Shown here one piece after another: positions 9,757-19,007 of a stretch of DNA of 64,000 nucleotides. How positions within the stretch are numbered: the first letter of the stretch is position 1; each line of letters opens with the position of its first letter. Below the pieces are notes generated by a model. That model was given only the letters and a program-made list of their open reading frames with translations, did not search any database and was not told where the DNA came from. The stretch comes from Sporosarcina sp. FSL K6-1522 (GTDB lineage Bacteria > Bacillota > Bacilli > Bacillales_A > Planococcaceae), in NCBI RefSeq assembly GCF_038622445.1, contig NZ_CP152019.1, positions 4,004,501 through 4,068,500 on the forward strand, given 5' to 3'. A program made the translations under genes and the position numbers.

Positions 9757-10533
9757 TCAACGCCCCACAAAATGAGGTGTCCGTTTTTCCGCGAACGCTT
9801 GCAACCCTTCTTTGATATCCTCGCTCTTAAACGCCTTATTGGCATAGTTCCATTCTTCGTGAAACGCAAGCTCCATCGGCAAACTTTGTAATCGAACCAC
9901 AGCTTCTTTCGTTGCTTGTACTGCAATTGGGCCATTCTTACAAATCTTCTCCGCATATGATTCAGCTTCTGCTAACAGTTGACTGGACGGCACAATCTTA
10001 TTGATCAAACCAATATCAAGTGCCTCTTTCGCCGTGATGGATTCTCCTGTCAATAAAATTTCCATCGCCCTGCAATAAGGGATTTGTCGAACAAGTCGTA
10101 CGAGAGAACCTGCTGCCGCCATAATCGACCATTTCGGTTCAGGCAAACCAAACGTCGCGTGTTCCGCTGCAATTCGAATATCCGTCGCTTGCAGAATTTC
10201 CATGCCGCCCGCCAAGCAATGCCCATTGACTGCGGCAATAATTGGCTTCCATAATGGTGTATGTTTCAACACGACATCATCTAATAGACCCGGATCCATT
10301 GTCCCGTCAGCAATGGCGGGAATCGTTTCCTTTAAATCAGCCCCGGCACAAAATGCCTGCTCCCCTGCACCAGTTAAAATAATCACTCGAACCTCATCGT
10401 CTTCTCTCGCTTCCTTAAATGCTTCAGCAAGCTGTTGAAAGCCACTCGGAGGCATGGCATTCATGGCCTCCGGTCTATTCAACGTAATATAAGCCTTGTT
10501 TGACACTTTTTCATATAACACCCAGTTGTCCAT
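9757..10533 (-). CDS. Enoyl-CoA hydratase/isomerase family protein
   Basis: A 258-residue crotonase-fold protein that should hydrate or isomerise an enoyl-CoA. The oxyanion-hole strand AFCAGADLKE and the second hole region NGHCLAGGMEI are intact, and GLPEPKWSI carries the usual catalytic glutamate; the first glutamate position is occupied by an alanine-rich stretch, so the exact reaction is uncertain. The start is the ATG at 10533 with AAAGGGGGC upstream, rather than an in-frame codon further 5' that overlaps the neighbour. It sits between the DUF169 gene and ligase 3. Confidence 0.85.
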   Translation of the reverse strand: MDNWVLYEKVSNKAYITLNRPEAMNAMPPSGFQQLAEAFKEAREDDEVRVIILTGAGEQAFCAGADLKETIPAIADGTMDPGLLDDVVLKHTPLWKPIIAAVNGHCLAGGMEILQATDIRIAAEHATFGLPEPKWSIMAAAGSLVRLVRQIPYCRAMEILLTGESITAKEALDIGLINKIVPSSQLLAEAESYAEKICKNGPIAVQATKEAVVRLQSLPMELAFHEEWNYANKAFKSEDIKEGLQAFAEKRTPHFVGR

Positions 10534-10559
10534 AATAAAAAGCCCCCTTTCCCTTGCCA

Positions 10560-11342
10560 TCAACTGCGTTTTCCGTAACTCGCCTCTAACCCACTGCGCG
10601 CATCCATTTGAATACCATACTGCGGAATCGGGTACCGCAAGCCATTCCGACTTAACTTCTCGACACCTTCGAGCGCCTTTACTAAATCAGCTGGTGCTAA
10701 CGCCATTAACATTTCATCATCCAAAACACCGCCATATCGCCGCTCTGCATAACAAGGAATCGACAAGCTCGGCTCACCCGTTGCCAGCGCTCGTCCCCAG
10801 GAATCCGCACAGGAAGATTCGCCAACAACGCCCCACTCGAGCTTTTTATAATCCTTCCACTGTAAGCCGTTAATAAGAAGAATCATCTGTCCTGGTGTGG
10901 CATAAATCAAACAAATATCTGGAGGGCTTAACCGATTCGAGACAAGTGGTGACACAGCCATTGCCTCGTGTCTCCCATAAGAATTGATAGTCATTGCCGC
11001 CTGATGAGCAGCGGAATCTTGCTGATTCTCAAACCAAATACCAGCCATTTCCTTCCCCGCTAACCATTGTTCATCGCGGGGATGTAGGCCGAGAACCGCG
11101 CTGCACTGCGGCATCACCAAATCTTCTGCCGTTATCCCCACAGTCCAGCCTAATCTAGCCGCTTGTGCCACAATTTGATCAGCCGTATGGACTGATTGCG
11201 GTCGTCTAATTTTCGGGATAGCTTCCATGTCCTCAGCTTTTTCAAACATTTTCATCCCAATCGGAACCGTTTTTAAGCGCAAATAGGTATACAGCTTATC
11301 AACAATCGTCTGCCAATCGTACGTTTCTGTTGCATTTACCAT
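10560..11342 (-). CDS. DUF169 family protein
   Basis: This 260-residue protein matches the DUF169 (COG2043) family, recognised from KTVPIGMKMF near the N terminus, the conserved cysteine in MPQCSAVLGL, the LIYATPGQMILLINGLQW segment and GESSCADSW with a second conserved cysteine. The family has no settled biochemical role; the spaced cysteines could bind a metal or cofactor. Its ATG follows GAGAGAGGTGG. It is embedded between a MaoC-type hydratase and an enoyl-CoA hydratase in the catabolic island, which ties this member to acyl-CoA breakdown by context only. Confidence 0.8.
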   Translation of the reverse strand: MVNATETYDWQTIVDKLYTYLRLKTVPIGMKMFEKAEDMEAIPKIRRPQSVHTADQIVAQAARLGWTVGITAEDLVMPQCSAVLGLHPRDEQWLAGKEMAGIWFENQQDSAAHQAAMTINSYGRHEAMAVSPLVSNRLSPPDICLIYATPGQMILLINGLQWKDYKKLEWGVVGESSCADSWGRALATGEPSLSIPCYAERRYGGVLDDEMLMALAPADLVKALEGVEKLSRNGLRYPIPQYGIQMDARSGLEASYGKRS

Positions 11343-11368
11343 GTCAATTCCACCTCTCTCGTAATCGA

Positions 11369-11806
11369 TTATTGTTCTTTATTGATGAGTATTTTTAAGA
11401 CGCCTGTCGTCACTGCTTCTCCTGTATGCTTCACAATTTTTTGAGTAGCAGTTACAACCCCTGTACCATTTCCTTTATCGAGTAAATCTGTAACCTCTAA
11501 TTCCACATGAATCGTGTCATTAATAAATGTTGGGTGAATAAACCGCAAATGTTCAATACCATAAAAAGCGACAATGACTTCTGGCTCCATCACTTGTAAT
11601 CCAGTAGCTACTGATAATACCAGCATGCCATGTGCGATTCTTTGTTTAAACGGTGTATTATTTTCTGCATACTCTTTATCTGTATGAAGCGGGTACCAAT
11701 CTCCACTGAAGGCAGAAAACATGACGATATCTGCCTCCGTAATGGTACGTCCTCTTGAATGCCATGTTTCACCGACTTTGAAGTGGTCAAATTTTTTATT
11801 AAACAT
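11369..11806 (-). CDS. MaoC-like hot-dog dehydratase
   Basis: A 145-residue single hot-dog domain of the MaoC/R-specific enoyl-CoA hydratase type. The hydratase motif is visible as SGDWYPLHTDKEYA followed by RIAHGMLVLSVATG, with the catalytic Asp and His at about residues 35 and 40. Such proteins hydrate 2-enoyl-CoAs to 3R-hydroxyacyl-CoAs, which gives the island a second hydration stereochemistry beside the two crotonase-type enzymes. It lies 14 bp after ligase 4 and 27 bp before the DUF169 gene. Confidence 0.87.
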   Translation of the reverse strand: MFNKKFDHFKVGETWHSRGRTITEADIVMFSAFSGDWYPLHTDKEYAENNTPFKQRIAHGMLVLSVATGLQVMEPEVIVAFYGIEHLRFIHPTFINDTIHVELEVTDLLDKGNGTGVVTATQKIVKHTGEAVTTGVLKILINKEQ

Positions 11807-11819
11807 GCTTATCCCCCTT

Positions 11820-13355
11820 TTAGGTTAAAGAATTTTCAATCTCTTTAGAACGCAAAACGATTTTTAGAACCTTGCCTGTCGCATTTCTTGGTAACGCATC
11901 TACCAAATCAATTTGTTTCGGAATTTTAAACGTAGCCAGTTTCCCTTCACAAAATGCACGAACCGCTTGCAAATCCAGTGCCTCGTTCGGATTCTTCAAG
12001 GCAATCACTGCCTTAACAGATTCGCCCCATTTTTCATCTGGATAGCCAACAACCGCGACTTCTCGAATATTCGGATGACGGAATAACACTTGCTCCACCT
12101 CGATCGGATAGACATTTTCGCCACCTGTAATAATCATGTCCTTCATGCGGTCTACGATATAAAGAAAACCTTCTTCATCCTGTTTAGCTAGATCTCCGGT
12201 AAAAAACCAGCCATTGCGAATGGCTTCTCTCGTCGCCTCAGGCTTGTTCCAATATTCAACAAAAATATTAGGTCCCTTCACCGCTAACTCTCCTACTTGT
12301 CCAGTTGGCACTTCATGCCCATACGGATCGACAACTTTTACCTCTGTGTGTATGGGTGCTTTACCGACAGAGCCATTTTTCCTTGCACTATTTTCACCAT
12401 CAAGCACTGCGACAACTGGCGCTGTTTCCGTTAGACCGAATCCTTCAAAGAACGGGATATTGCGATTTTGGAAAAACTCAATAATGGTTAGTGGGCAAGG
12501 AGCCCCGCCTGAAATATTAAAAGTTAGTGAACTTAAATCGTATTGTTCGAGCCTTGGAAACTGCGTGATAGCTAGCCACATTGCGGGTACTAGAAACAAG
12601 GCTGTAATGCTCTCACGCTCTACAAGTTCCAATGTCAATTGCGGATCGAACTTATCTTCTAGGATAACTGTCCCACCTTTGTATAAGGCCGGCGTTGTAA
12701 AGATATTCATCCCACCAATATGAAACAATGGGGCTACCGTTAATGTAATCATGTCTTCAGTAATCGGTAACGCGTCCAAACAATTGATGGCATTCCATTG
12801 GGTATTGCCATGCGTTAACACAGCTCCCTTTGGTCTGCCCGTTGTTCCAGATGTATACATCATCATATGCGCATCATCTAATCCTACGATATATTCCGGC
12901 TCTTCATGCTTCGATTTTGCAAGGAGCTGCTCATATGCCAGATGCGCTCCCATCTGCTCATCTCCCACTCGAATAAACGAACGAATTTGCGGTGTCCGCT
13001 CTGCCAATCCATTCGCAATAGCTTCCAGCCGGTCATCGTACACGAAAACAATGCCGCCTGAATCACGCACAATGTACTCGACTTCTGCAACACTTAAACG
13101 AAAGTTAATCGGCACAAAAATGGCACCGATTTTCGCACAGGCAAATAGTGTTTCCAGTAACTCATTTCGATTAAAAAGAAGTGTATTCACTCGATCGCCT
13201 TTTCTCACACCAAGATCGACAAGCGAATGTGCTAAACGATTTACACGGTCATTGAGCTGTCGATACGTAAAGCGTTTGTCTTTGTAGACGATTGCTGTTT
13301 TATTCACATGTCGATCACTATGCTTCACAAGCCATGAACCAATCCCATTTATCAT
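11820..13355 (-). CDS. AMP-forming acyl-CoA ligase (island ligase 4)
   Basis: A 511-residue ANL ligase with the P-loop YTSGTTGRPKG near residue 168, GFGLTETAPV, FTGDLAKQDEEGFLYIVDR at the hinge (about 399-417), ITGGENVYPIEVE and NATGKVLKIVLR with the catalytic lysine. It resembles long-chain and aryl-type acyl-CoA synthetases such as YngI or MenE-like ligases, but this does not fix a substrate. The ATG follows AAAGGGGTG with 8-base spacing. It lies next to ligase 5, 24 bp apart, so the two are probably cotranscribed. Confidence 0.87.
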   Translation of the reverse strand: MINGIGSWLVKHSDRHVNKTAIVYKDKRFTYRQLNDRVNRLAHSLVDLGVRKGDRVNTLLFNRNELLETLFACAKIGAIFVPINFRLSVAEVEYIVRDSGGIVFVYDDRLEAIANGLAERTPQIRSFIRVGDEQMGAHLAYEQLLAKSKHEEPEYIVGLDDAHMMMYTSGTTGRPKGAVLTHGNTQWNAINCLDALPITEDMITLTVAPLFHIGGMNIFTTPALYKGGTVILEDKFDPQLTLELVERESITALFLVPAMWLAITQFPRLEQYDLSSLTFNISGGAPCPLTIIEFFQNRNIPFFEGFGLTETAPVVAVLDGENSARKNGSVGKAPIHTEVKVVDPYGHEVPTGQVGELAVKGPNIFVEYWNKPEATREAIRNGWFFTGDLAKQDEEGFLYIVDRMKDMIITGGENVYPIEVEQVLFRHPNIREVAVVGYPDEKWGESVKAVIALKNPNEALDLQAVRAFCEGKLATFKIPKQIDLVDALPRNATGKVLKIVLRSKEIENSLT

Positions 13356-13379
13356 AAATCGAACACCCCTTTTTTAGTG

Positions 13380-14939
13380 TTATTGCATACTCGTGACATC
13401 CGCAAATAAGTTTTCGTACTGTACACGCAATTTTTGCTTTTGAATTTTACCAGTCGTCGTCATTGGAAACTCTTCGACAAAGACGACCTTTTTCGGTACT
13501 TGGAACCCACCAAGATGCTCTTTACAATAAGCAATAATTTCTTCCTCCGTCACCTCTTGCCCTGCTTTTGGACGAACAAAGGCTGTTACAGCTTCAATCC
13601 ACTTTTCATGCGGCAGACCGACAACGATGGCATTCTCAATCTTGTCGTAGTTTAATAGCGTCTGCTCAATTTTAATGGACGCTACATTTTCGCCACCGGT
13701 TTTAATCATGTCTTTTTTACGATCTACAAACACCATTTGGCCGTCTTCATCCCAATAACCTAAATCGCCTGTATGATGCCAACCAAATAATCGGGTTTCC
13801 TTCGTCGCTTCCTCGTTATCTAGGTAACCATTCATCACGTTAGGGCCGCGGTGGACAATTTCCCCAATTTGGCCTTTTTCCAATAGATTCCCCTCGTCGT
13901 CCATTATCGCCGTGTCATTGATAATCGCTGTCGTTCCCCAATAAGAACCGAAACGTTTCAGCTGCTCTTCTGGTTTAAAGAACATCGTTGCCGGATACAT
14001 TTCCGTTTGCCCAGTTCCGAGTAAAAAGTCGGCATTTAGCTCCTCAATCCCCTTCTTCAAAGTCGTTTGATCCATAGGTGCCATAGCATATAAGCACGTT
14101 TGCAACGAGGTCAAATTATACTTTTTCCGATTCGGATGATGGATAATCGCTCGATACATCATCGGCAAGGCAAACATAAACGTTCCTTGTTCCTTTTCAA
14201 TCGTTTGCATAAAATGCTCAGGTTCAAATTTACCCGCTACTACAAGCTTGGCACCAATCGTTAAGAATGACGTTAAAAATGTATGCTGCGCACAATGGAA
14301 CATCGGCATGATGACCATTAGTACTTCACTTTCTTTAATGTGCAAGTCTACAATATTCCCTAGACTCGCAAGATAGACCGATAAATGGCTAATGCAAACC
14401 CCTTTCGGATTGCCCGTAGTACCACTGGTAAACATAATTTGTGCAACATCCCGATCCTGGATAGCAACATCCGGCTCTTCAGCTGATTGTCCGATAAGCG
14501 TTTCAGCGAAGGTTGTTCCACCATCTTTCTCATTGTTCACAATAATAATGGTCGAACGATCAAAGCGAGAACGATCCGCTTGCAAGAAAGCATGGTCGAT
14601 AATAATCATTTTCACCTGTGCTTTGTTCAATATATACTGTTGCTCTGCACTTGAAAGACCTGGATTGACCGGCACCCAAATAAGACCTGCTTTTTGAATG
14701 CCATACATGGCAATGACATGGTCTATGGAGTTGCCACATATCGTCGCAATAGCATCCCCCTTCTTGTAACCGCTTCCAATCAAATAGTTTGCAAAACGAT
14801 TACAAGCTTGGTCAAGCTCTCGATACGTGAGACGCCTCTCTCCGTCGACTAACGCCGTCTTGTTTTCATAACGACTTGCAGCCCTACGAATGATATCCCC
14901 TATTGCAACACGATTAATGACTGTAATCTCTTCTCTCAT
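13380..14939 (-). CDS. AMP-forming acyl-CoA ligase (island ligase 5)
   Basis: A 519-residue ANL ligase. The P-loop is FTSGTTGNPKG near residue 170, the adenylate motif GTGQTEMYPA is slightly divergent from the usual YGxTE, and HTGDLGYWDEDGQMVFVDR with DMIKTGGENVAS and TTTGKIQKQKLR complete the C-terminal domain. The start is taken at the ATG at 14939, which has GGAGG 8 bases upstream; a longer form from 14999 would overlap the preceding dehydrogenase gene by 41 bp. The variant GQTE core sets it apart from the other four island ligases. Confidence 0.86.
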   Translation of the reverse strand: MREEITVINRVAIGDIIRRAASRYENKTALVDGERRLTYRELDQACNRFANYLIGSGYKKGDAIATICGNSIDHVIAMYGIQKAGLIWVPVNPGLSSAEQQYILNKAQVKMIIIDHAFLQADRSRFDRSTIIIVNNEKDGGTTFAETLIGQSAEEPDVAIQDRDVAQIMFTSGTTGNPKGVCISHLSVYLASLGNIVDLHIKESEVLMVIMPMFHCAQHTFLTSFLTIGAKLVVAGKFEPEHFMQTIEKEQGTFMFALPMMYRAIIHHPNRKKYNLTSLQTCLYAMAPMDQTTLKKGIEELNADFLLGTGQTEMYPATMFFKPEEQLKRFGSYWGTTAIINDTAIMDDEGNLLEKGQIGEIVHRGPNVMNGYLDNEEATKETRLFGWHHTGDLGYWDEDGQMVFVDRKKDMIKTGGENVASIKIEQTLLNYDKIENAIVVGLPHEKWIEAVTAFVRPKAGQEVTEEEIIAYCKEHLGGFQVPKKVVFVEEFPMTTTGKIQKQKLRVQYENLFADVTSMQ

Positions 14940-14958
14940 TATCACTGCCTCCGCTCCA

Positions 14959-16113
14959 TTAATTTTCAATAATCTGCAGTTTTTTCGTGAGTATTTCATT
15001 CATAATTTGTGTCGTTCCGCCACCAATTGATTGCAGACGCGCATCACGCCAATAACGCTGAACCGGAAATTCCATCATATAGCCATTGCCACCATGGATT
15101 TGCAAGGCTTGGTCACATACCCGGCTCACCATCTCTGCCGCATAAGCTTTCGCCATCGTTGCTTCAGTTGTCACATCTTCGCCTTTGTCATATCGATAAA
15201 TCGCTCGATATGTAATGCTTCTCGCCTTTTCAATGTCGATGGCCATATCCACCATCTTATGCCGAAGCACTTGGAATTGGGCCAATGGACCACCAAATTG
15301 GATTCGCTCTTTACTATAACGAACCGTTTCTTCCAACGCTTTTTCGGCTAATGCGATACTGGACAACGCCAATGTCAGCCGCTCCCATTGAAAATTGATC
15401 ATAATGTACTTGAAGCCTTCATTCAGACGACCGATCAAATTCTTTTTCGGTACTTTTACATTTTCAAAATACAGTTCACCTGTATCCGACCCGCGCCAGC
15501 CTAACTTATCAAGTTTCTTACCAACCGAAAAACCTTCCCAGTTACTTTCCACAATGAATAAACTCGTGTTACGATGCCCGGGACCGTCAGCCGTTTTTGC
15601 CGCTACAACGACATAATCAGCATTCACACCATTCGTGATAAATGTTTTCGAACCATTTAATAAATAGTGATCCCCTTTATCGACCGCCTTCGTACCAATC
15701 GAAGAAACATCACTACCTGCACTAGGTTCCGTAATGCCTAATGCGGCAATTTTTTTGCCCTCAATCCCTGGCTGTAAATACTTCAGCTTCTGTTCATGAT
15801 TGCCAAAGCGCCAAATCGGTGTCAACGCAATACCGATATGTGCAACAATCGCAGCACCAATACCCCCTGAACCACATTTCGTCAGTTCCTCATTAAAAAT
15901 GCCATCCATGATTAAATCAGAACCGACTCCGCCGTATTCAACCGGAAACTTTGTCCCTAAATAGCCTAACGCTCCCACTCTCTCAAACACACTTCGTGGC
16001 ACTGCCCCCGCCTCTTCCCACTCTTCCACAAATGGTATAATTTCTTTTTCCACAAATTTTCTGACCGCGTCACGAAACATCTTATGCTCTTCGGTAAACA
16101 TCCAGTGAGTCAT
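14959..16113 (-). CDS. Acyl-CoA dehydrogenase 1
   Basis: A 384-residue FAD-dependent acyl-CoA dehydrogenase. Visible signs are ITEPSAGSDVSSI (FAD and substrate contact), the GSKTFITNG strand, a middle beta-domain, ERLTLALSSIALAE, and the C-terminal QALQIHGGNGYMMEFPVQRYWRDARL signature (about 340-366). It should make an alpha-beta double bond in an acyl-CoA and pass electrons to ETF. The ATG at 16113 has AAAAGGAAGTG ahead of it. It is 24 bp downstream of a second dehydrogenase gene. The two may handle different chain lengths or successive steps. Confidence 0.9.
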   Translation of the reverse strand: MTHWMFTEEHKMFRDAVRKFVEKEIIPFVEEWEEAGAVPRSVFERVGALGYLGTKFPVEYGGVGSDLIMDGIFNEELTKCGSGGIGAAIVAHIGIALTPIWRFGNHEQKLKYLQPGIEGKKIAALGITEPSAGSDVSSIGTKAVDKGDHYLLNGSKTFITNGVNADYVVVAAKTADGPGHRNTSLFIVESNWEGFSVGKKLDKLGWRGSDTGELYFENVKVPKKNLIGRLNEGFKYIMINFQWERLTLALSSIALAEKALEETVRYSKERIQFGGPLAQFQVLRHKMVDMAIDIEKARSITYRAIYRYDKGEDVTTEATMAKAYAAEMVSRVCDQALQIHGGNGYMMEFPVQRYWRDARLQSIGGGTTQIMNEILTKKLQIIEN

Positions 16114-16136
16114 GTACACACTTCCTTTTCTCAGGT

Positions 16137-17285
16137 TCACAAGCCCATTTGTTTAGCGATGATTTCCTTCATCACTTCATCTGCTCCGCCACCAATGCGG
16201 TGTAGCCTTGTATCACGCCAAATACGCTCAATTGGATACTCTGTCATATAGCCATTGCCGCCAAAAATTTGTAGTGCCCGATCCGCCACCCAATGCGCCA
16301 TTTGTGCAGCAGCTAATTTCGTCATCGAAATCTCTTTACTTGGCACTTCGCCTTTTGAAAAACGATAAGCCGTTGCATACGTCAGTTCCCTACATACTTC
16401 GATTTCTGTTTTCATCTCCGCCAATAAATGTGCAATGACTTGGAAGTTTGCAATTGGCTGATTAAATTGCTTTCTCGACTTTGCATAGTCATAGGCTAAC
16501 TCATAGGCTTGCTCCGCCATGCCGATAGAGCCAGCAGCCGCAATCATTCGCTCTCCTTGGAGCTCCCACATAATATACGAGAATCCTTTTCCTTCTTCCC
16601 CTAGCAAGTTAGCATGCGGCACTCGTACATTATCAAAAATGAGTTCAGCCGTATCCGAAGAACGCATACCCACTTTGTCCAATTTCCGGCTAACTGACAC
16701 ACCTGGGCTGTCAAGTTCCACTATGAACAAACTAATGCCTTTGTACCCCGGTTCGTCTGACGTTCGTGTAACAAGCGTGACGAAATCGGCACGCGTCCCG
16801 TTGGTAATGAACATTTTCGATCCATTAATAATCCAGTCATCACCATCTCTACGCGCTCTCGTCTCAACGGAAGCAACGTCAGAACCGTGATTCGGCTCAC
16901 TAATACCGATTGCCGCCAGCTTGTCTCCTTTTATGGCAGGCGTTAGAAAACGTTCTTGTTGATCGGCATTGCCAAATTCAGCAATGGGTGGCGTTGCCAT
17001 ATCTGTTTGAACCGCAATCGCCATCGGAACGCCGCCACAGCCACATTTTGCGAGTTCTTCCGCAAAAACGATACCAGCAAAATAATCGCCACCTTGACCG
17101 CCAACACTTTCCGGATAGCGTAAGCCCAAAAAGCCTAAATCTCCCATGCGCTTTAGCAATTCCAGTGGGAAAATGCCCTCTTCTTCCCACTCTTCAACAA
17201 AGGGAGTTACTTCTTTTGCAACAAATTTGCGTATTGTTGTGCGCAGAATCTCATGCTCTTCCGTAAAATAAGGTTCATATGTCAT
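16137..17285 (-). CDS. Acyl-CoA dehydrogenase 2
   Basis: A 382-residue acyl-CoA dehydrogenase with ISEPNHGSDVASVE, the GSKMFITNGTRADF strand and the C-terminal ALQIFGGNGYMTEYPIERIWRDTRL signature. In place of the usual ITEP it has ISEP, and NHGSD replaces AGSD, a pattern often seen in AcdA/AtuD-like dehydrogenases for branched or terpenoid acyl-CoAs; this reading is tentative. The start ATG at 17285 overlaps nothing and lies 2 bases after the stop of the AtuA C-terminal-type gene, which indicates tight coupling with it. Confidence 0.9.
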   Translation of the reverse strand: MTYEPYFTEEHEILRTTIRKFVAKEVTPFVEEWEEEGIFPLELLKRMGDLGFLGLRYPESVGGQGGDYFAGIVFAEELAKCGCGGVPMAIAVQTDMATPPIAEFGNADQQERFLTPAIKGDKLAAIGISEPNHGSDVASVETRARRDGDDWIINGSKMFITNGTRADFVTLVTRTSDEPGYKGISLFIVELDSPGVSVSRKLDKVGMRSSDTAELIFDNVRVPHANLLGEEGKGFSYIMWELQGERMIAAAGSIGMAEQAYELAYDYAKSRKQFNQPIANFQVIAHLLAEMKTEIEVCRELTYATAYRFSKGEVPSKEISMTKLAAAQMAHWVADRALQIFGGNGYMTEYPIERIWRDTRLHRIGGGADEVMKEIIAKQMGL

Positions 17286-17287
17286 GT

Positions 17288-17620
17288 TCACATCTCCACT
17301 CCTTCAGGCACTTCAATTTCCATTCGCAATAAGTTGGCACTAAAACATTTCCCAAGATTATCTACTCGAATTGACGTCGAGCCCCCACCGTTCAATGCCT
17401 CTTTTAATATGAAATTAAAGGCATGAATTGTTGGCACTTCGTAACGAATTACTTCCCCGTCAACTAACCCTTGGAAATGTGCTTTCACCTTGTCTGCAGT
17501 CACTTGCTCAGCAAAAAGATTGTACATCTCCTCATTGGCAGCAAATAAACCGATGTTCACTGTATTGCCTTTATCACCAGAACGTACTTGTGCAACGTCT
17601 TTCAAAAGCATCTTAGACAT
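17288..17620 (-). CDS. AtuA-related C-terminal domain protein
   Basis: A 110-residue protein corresponding to the C-terminal domain found in full-length AtuA proteins. It shows the characteristic DVAQVRSGDKGNTVNIGLFA near the N terminus, FNFILKEALNGGGSTSIRVD and a C-terminal LLRMEIEVP. Its reading frame begins inside the end of the larger AtuA-type gene, with an 8-bp overlap. In Pseudomonas the two parts form one chain of the acyclic terpene utilisation system, so here they are likely partner subunits. The biochemical role of AtuA is not firmly settled; a lyase-like or CoA-intermediate role has been suggested. Confidence 0.85.
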   Translation of the reverse strand: MSKMLLKDVAQVRSGDKGNTVNIGLFAANEEMYNLFAEQVTADKVKAHFQGLVDGEVIRYEVPTIHAFNFILKEALNGGGSTSIRVDNLGKCFSANLLRMEIEVPEGVEM

Positions 17621-18989
17621 ACGTCCCCACCTCTTCCACGCGAATCTTCACTTGACTTTCTACCAGTTCTCTCGGGATGAGCGCCGACCACATGCCTAGT
17701 AGCTGCCTTGTTGGGATATTTCCATAGAAGCCACCTGCTGCTGGCGGACCATTCAAAAACAATGGAGGAAACAAACGACTTAACGCAGCAGCGTTTTGTT
17801 TCGTCGTCGCCCGTACCGCCATCCGTAAATAGACCTCGTTTAGGTCTTCACTTGGCTCCTGCGCAAGTGGACCGTGTAAGGAGTCATAGCCTAAGTAACT
17901 CGTATGAATTTCTTGATACTGTAACCCTTTTCTCTCAATTTGCTTGCGAATGACTTCATCTGCTTTCCTCGCTTTTTTCAACGCATCTGGCCATGAAAAG
18001 CCCATTAATACTTGCCCCATATAACCATCTTCATAGCCCATCACAACCTTTAATTGGTCAGGCTTTGGTTTCCCTTTGACGCCGCTAACCTTCACGCGAT
18101 GTTCTCCGACATTCTCCAGCTTCACTTGCGTCAAATCAACGATCACATCAGGTGTGACATAGGCCGATGGATCATGTATTTCGTACAGCATCTGTTCTTT
18201 GACAGTGTCTACAGTGACAAGCCCGCCACACTCACTCACCTTCGTTAAGACAAATTCACCAGACGCATCTACTTCAGCAATGGGATAACCGATTTCTTCG
18301 ACTCGTTCCACCTGCTCCCAATCGCCACTGAAGTTGCCACCTGTCGACTGGGCAGAGCACTCCAATAAATGCCCCATAAATACACCGCCTGCAAGCTGGT
18401 CCAAATCTTCTTCAGACCAACCATATTCATAGATTAAAGGCGCCAAAAATTGCGCTGTATCCGTCGTTCTGCCCGTTACAACTACGTCCGCCCCTTGTTT
18501 CAATGCCTCCACAATGGGCATTGAGCCAAGATAAGCATTGGCAAAGGTGAGTTTCTCTTTTATACGATCAATCGATGCACCTGTCTCCATATGCTCGAAA
18601 GAAACGCCTTGCGCAACAAGGTCATCAATTTGATCAATTACATTATCCCCTGTTACAACCGCCACTTTTAAATCATCCATTCCGAGCTCTTTGGCAACTC
18701 GAATGACCTCTTGCTGCGCCGCAACGGGGTTAATACCCCCCGCATTCGTCAATAGCTTAATGCCCTTGTCCTTCACATACGGAAGTAAGGCTTTCATGGA
18801 CGTTGTAATATCCCGGGTATAGCCGAGATTGGCATTTTTTTGTTTGTCCTTTAGCAAAATCGCCATCGTCAATTCTGCTAAACAATCAAAACTAATGTAA
18901 TCGACATTGCCATATTTGGCTGTCGCAATTGCGGGTTCGATAGTATCCCCATAAAACCCTTGTGCAGCACCAATTCGTATTTTTTTCAT
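17613..18989 (-). CDS. AtuA family protein, main domain (DUF1446)
   Basis: A 458-residue protein of the acyclic terpene utilisation AtuA/DUF1446 family. Recognisable segments are IRIGAAQGFYGD at the N terminus, YISFDCLAELTMAIL, LLTNAGGINPVAAQ, VVTGRTTDTAQFLAPLIYEY (about 171-190), a GGNFSGDWE segment and NGPPAAGGFY near the end. The ATG follows GGAGG. It sits between the biotin carrier gene and the small C-terminal-type AtuA gene. In the terpene pathway AtuA accompanies geranyl-CoA carboxylase; no HMG-CoA lyase is seen in this island, so the AtuA pair is the best candidate for handling the carboxylated, hydrated intermediate (inference). Confidence 0.88.
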   Translation of the reverse strand: MKKIRIGAAQGFYGDTIEPAIATAKYGNVDYISFDCLAELTMAILLKDKQKNANLGYTRDITTSMKALLPYVKDKGIKLLTNAGGINPVAAQQEVIRVAKELGMDDLKVAVVTGDNVIDQIDDLVAQGVSFEHMETGASIDRIKEKLTFANAYLGSMPIVEALKQGADVVVTGRTTDTAQFLAPLIYEYGWSEEDLDQLAGGVFMGHLLECSAQSTGGNFSGDWEQVERVEEIGYPIAEVDASGEFVLTKVSECGGLVTVDTVKEQMLYEIHDPSAYVTPDVIVDLTQVKLENVGEHRVKVSGVKGKPKPDQLKVVMGYEDGYMGQVLMGFSWPDALKKARKADEVIRKQIERKGLQYQEIHTSYLGYDSLHGPLAQEPSEDLNEVYLRMAVRATTKQNAAALSRLFPPLFLNGPPAAGGFYGNIPTRQLLGMWSALIPRELVESQVKIRVEEVGTYV

Positions 18990-19007
18990 CCTATTAGGCC
19001 TCCTTGA

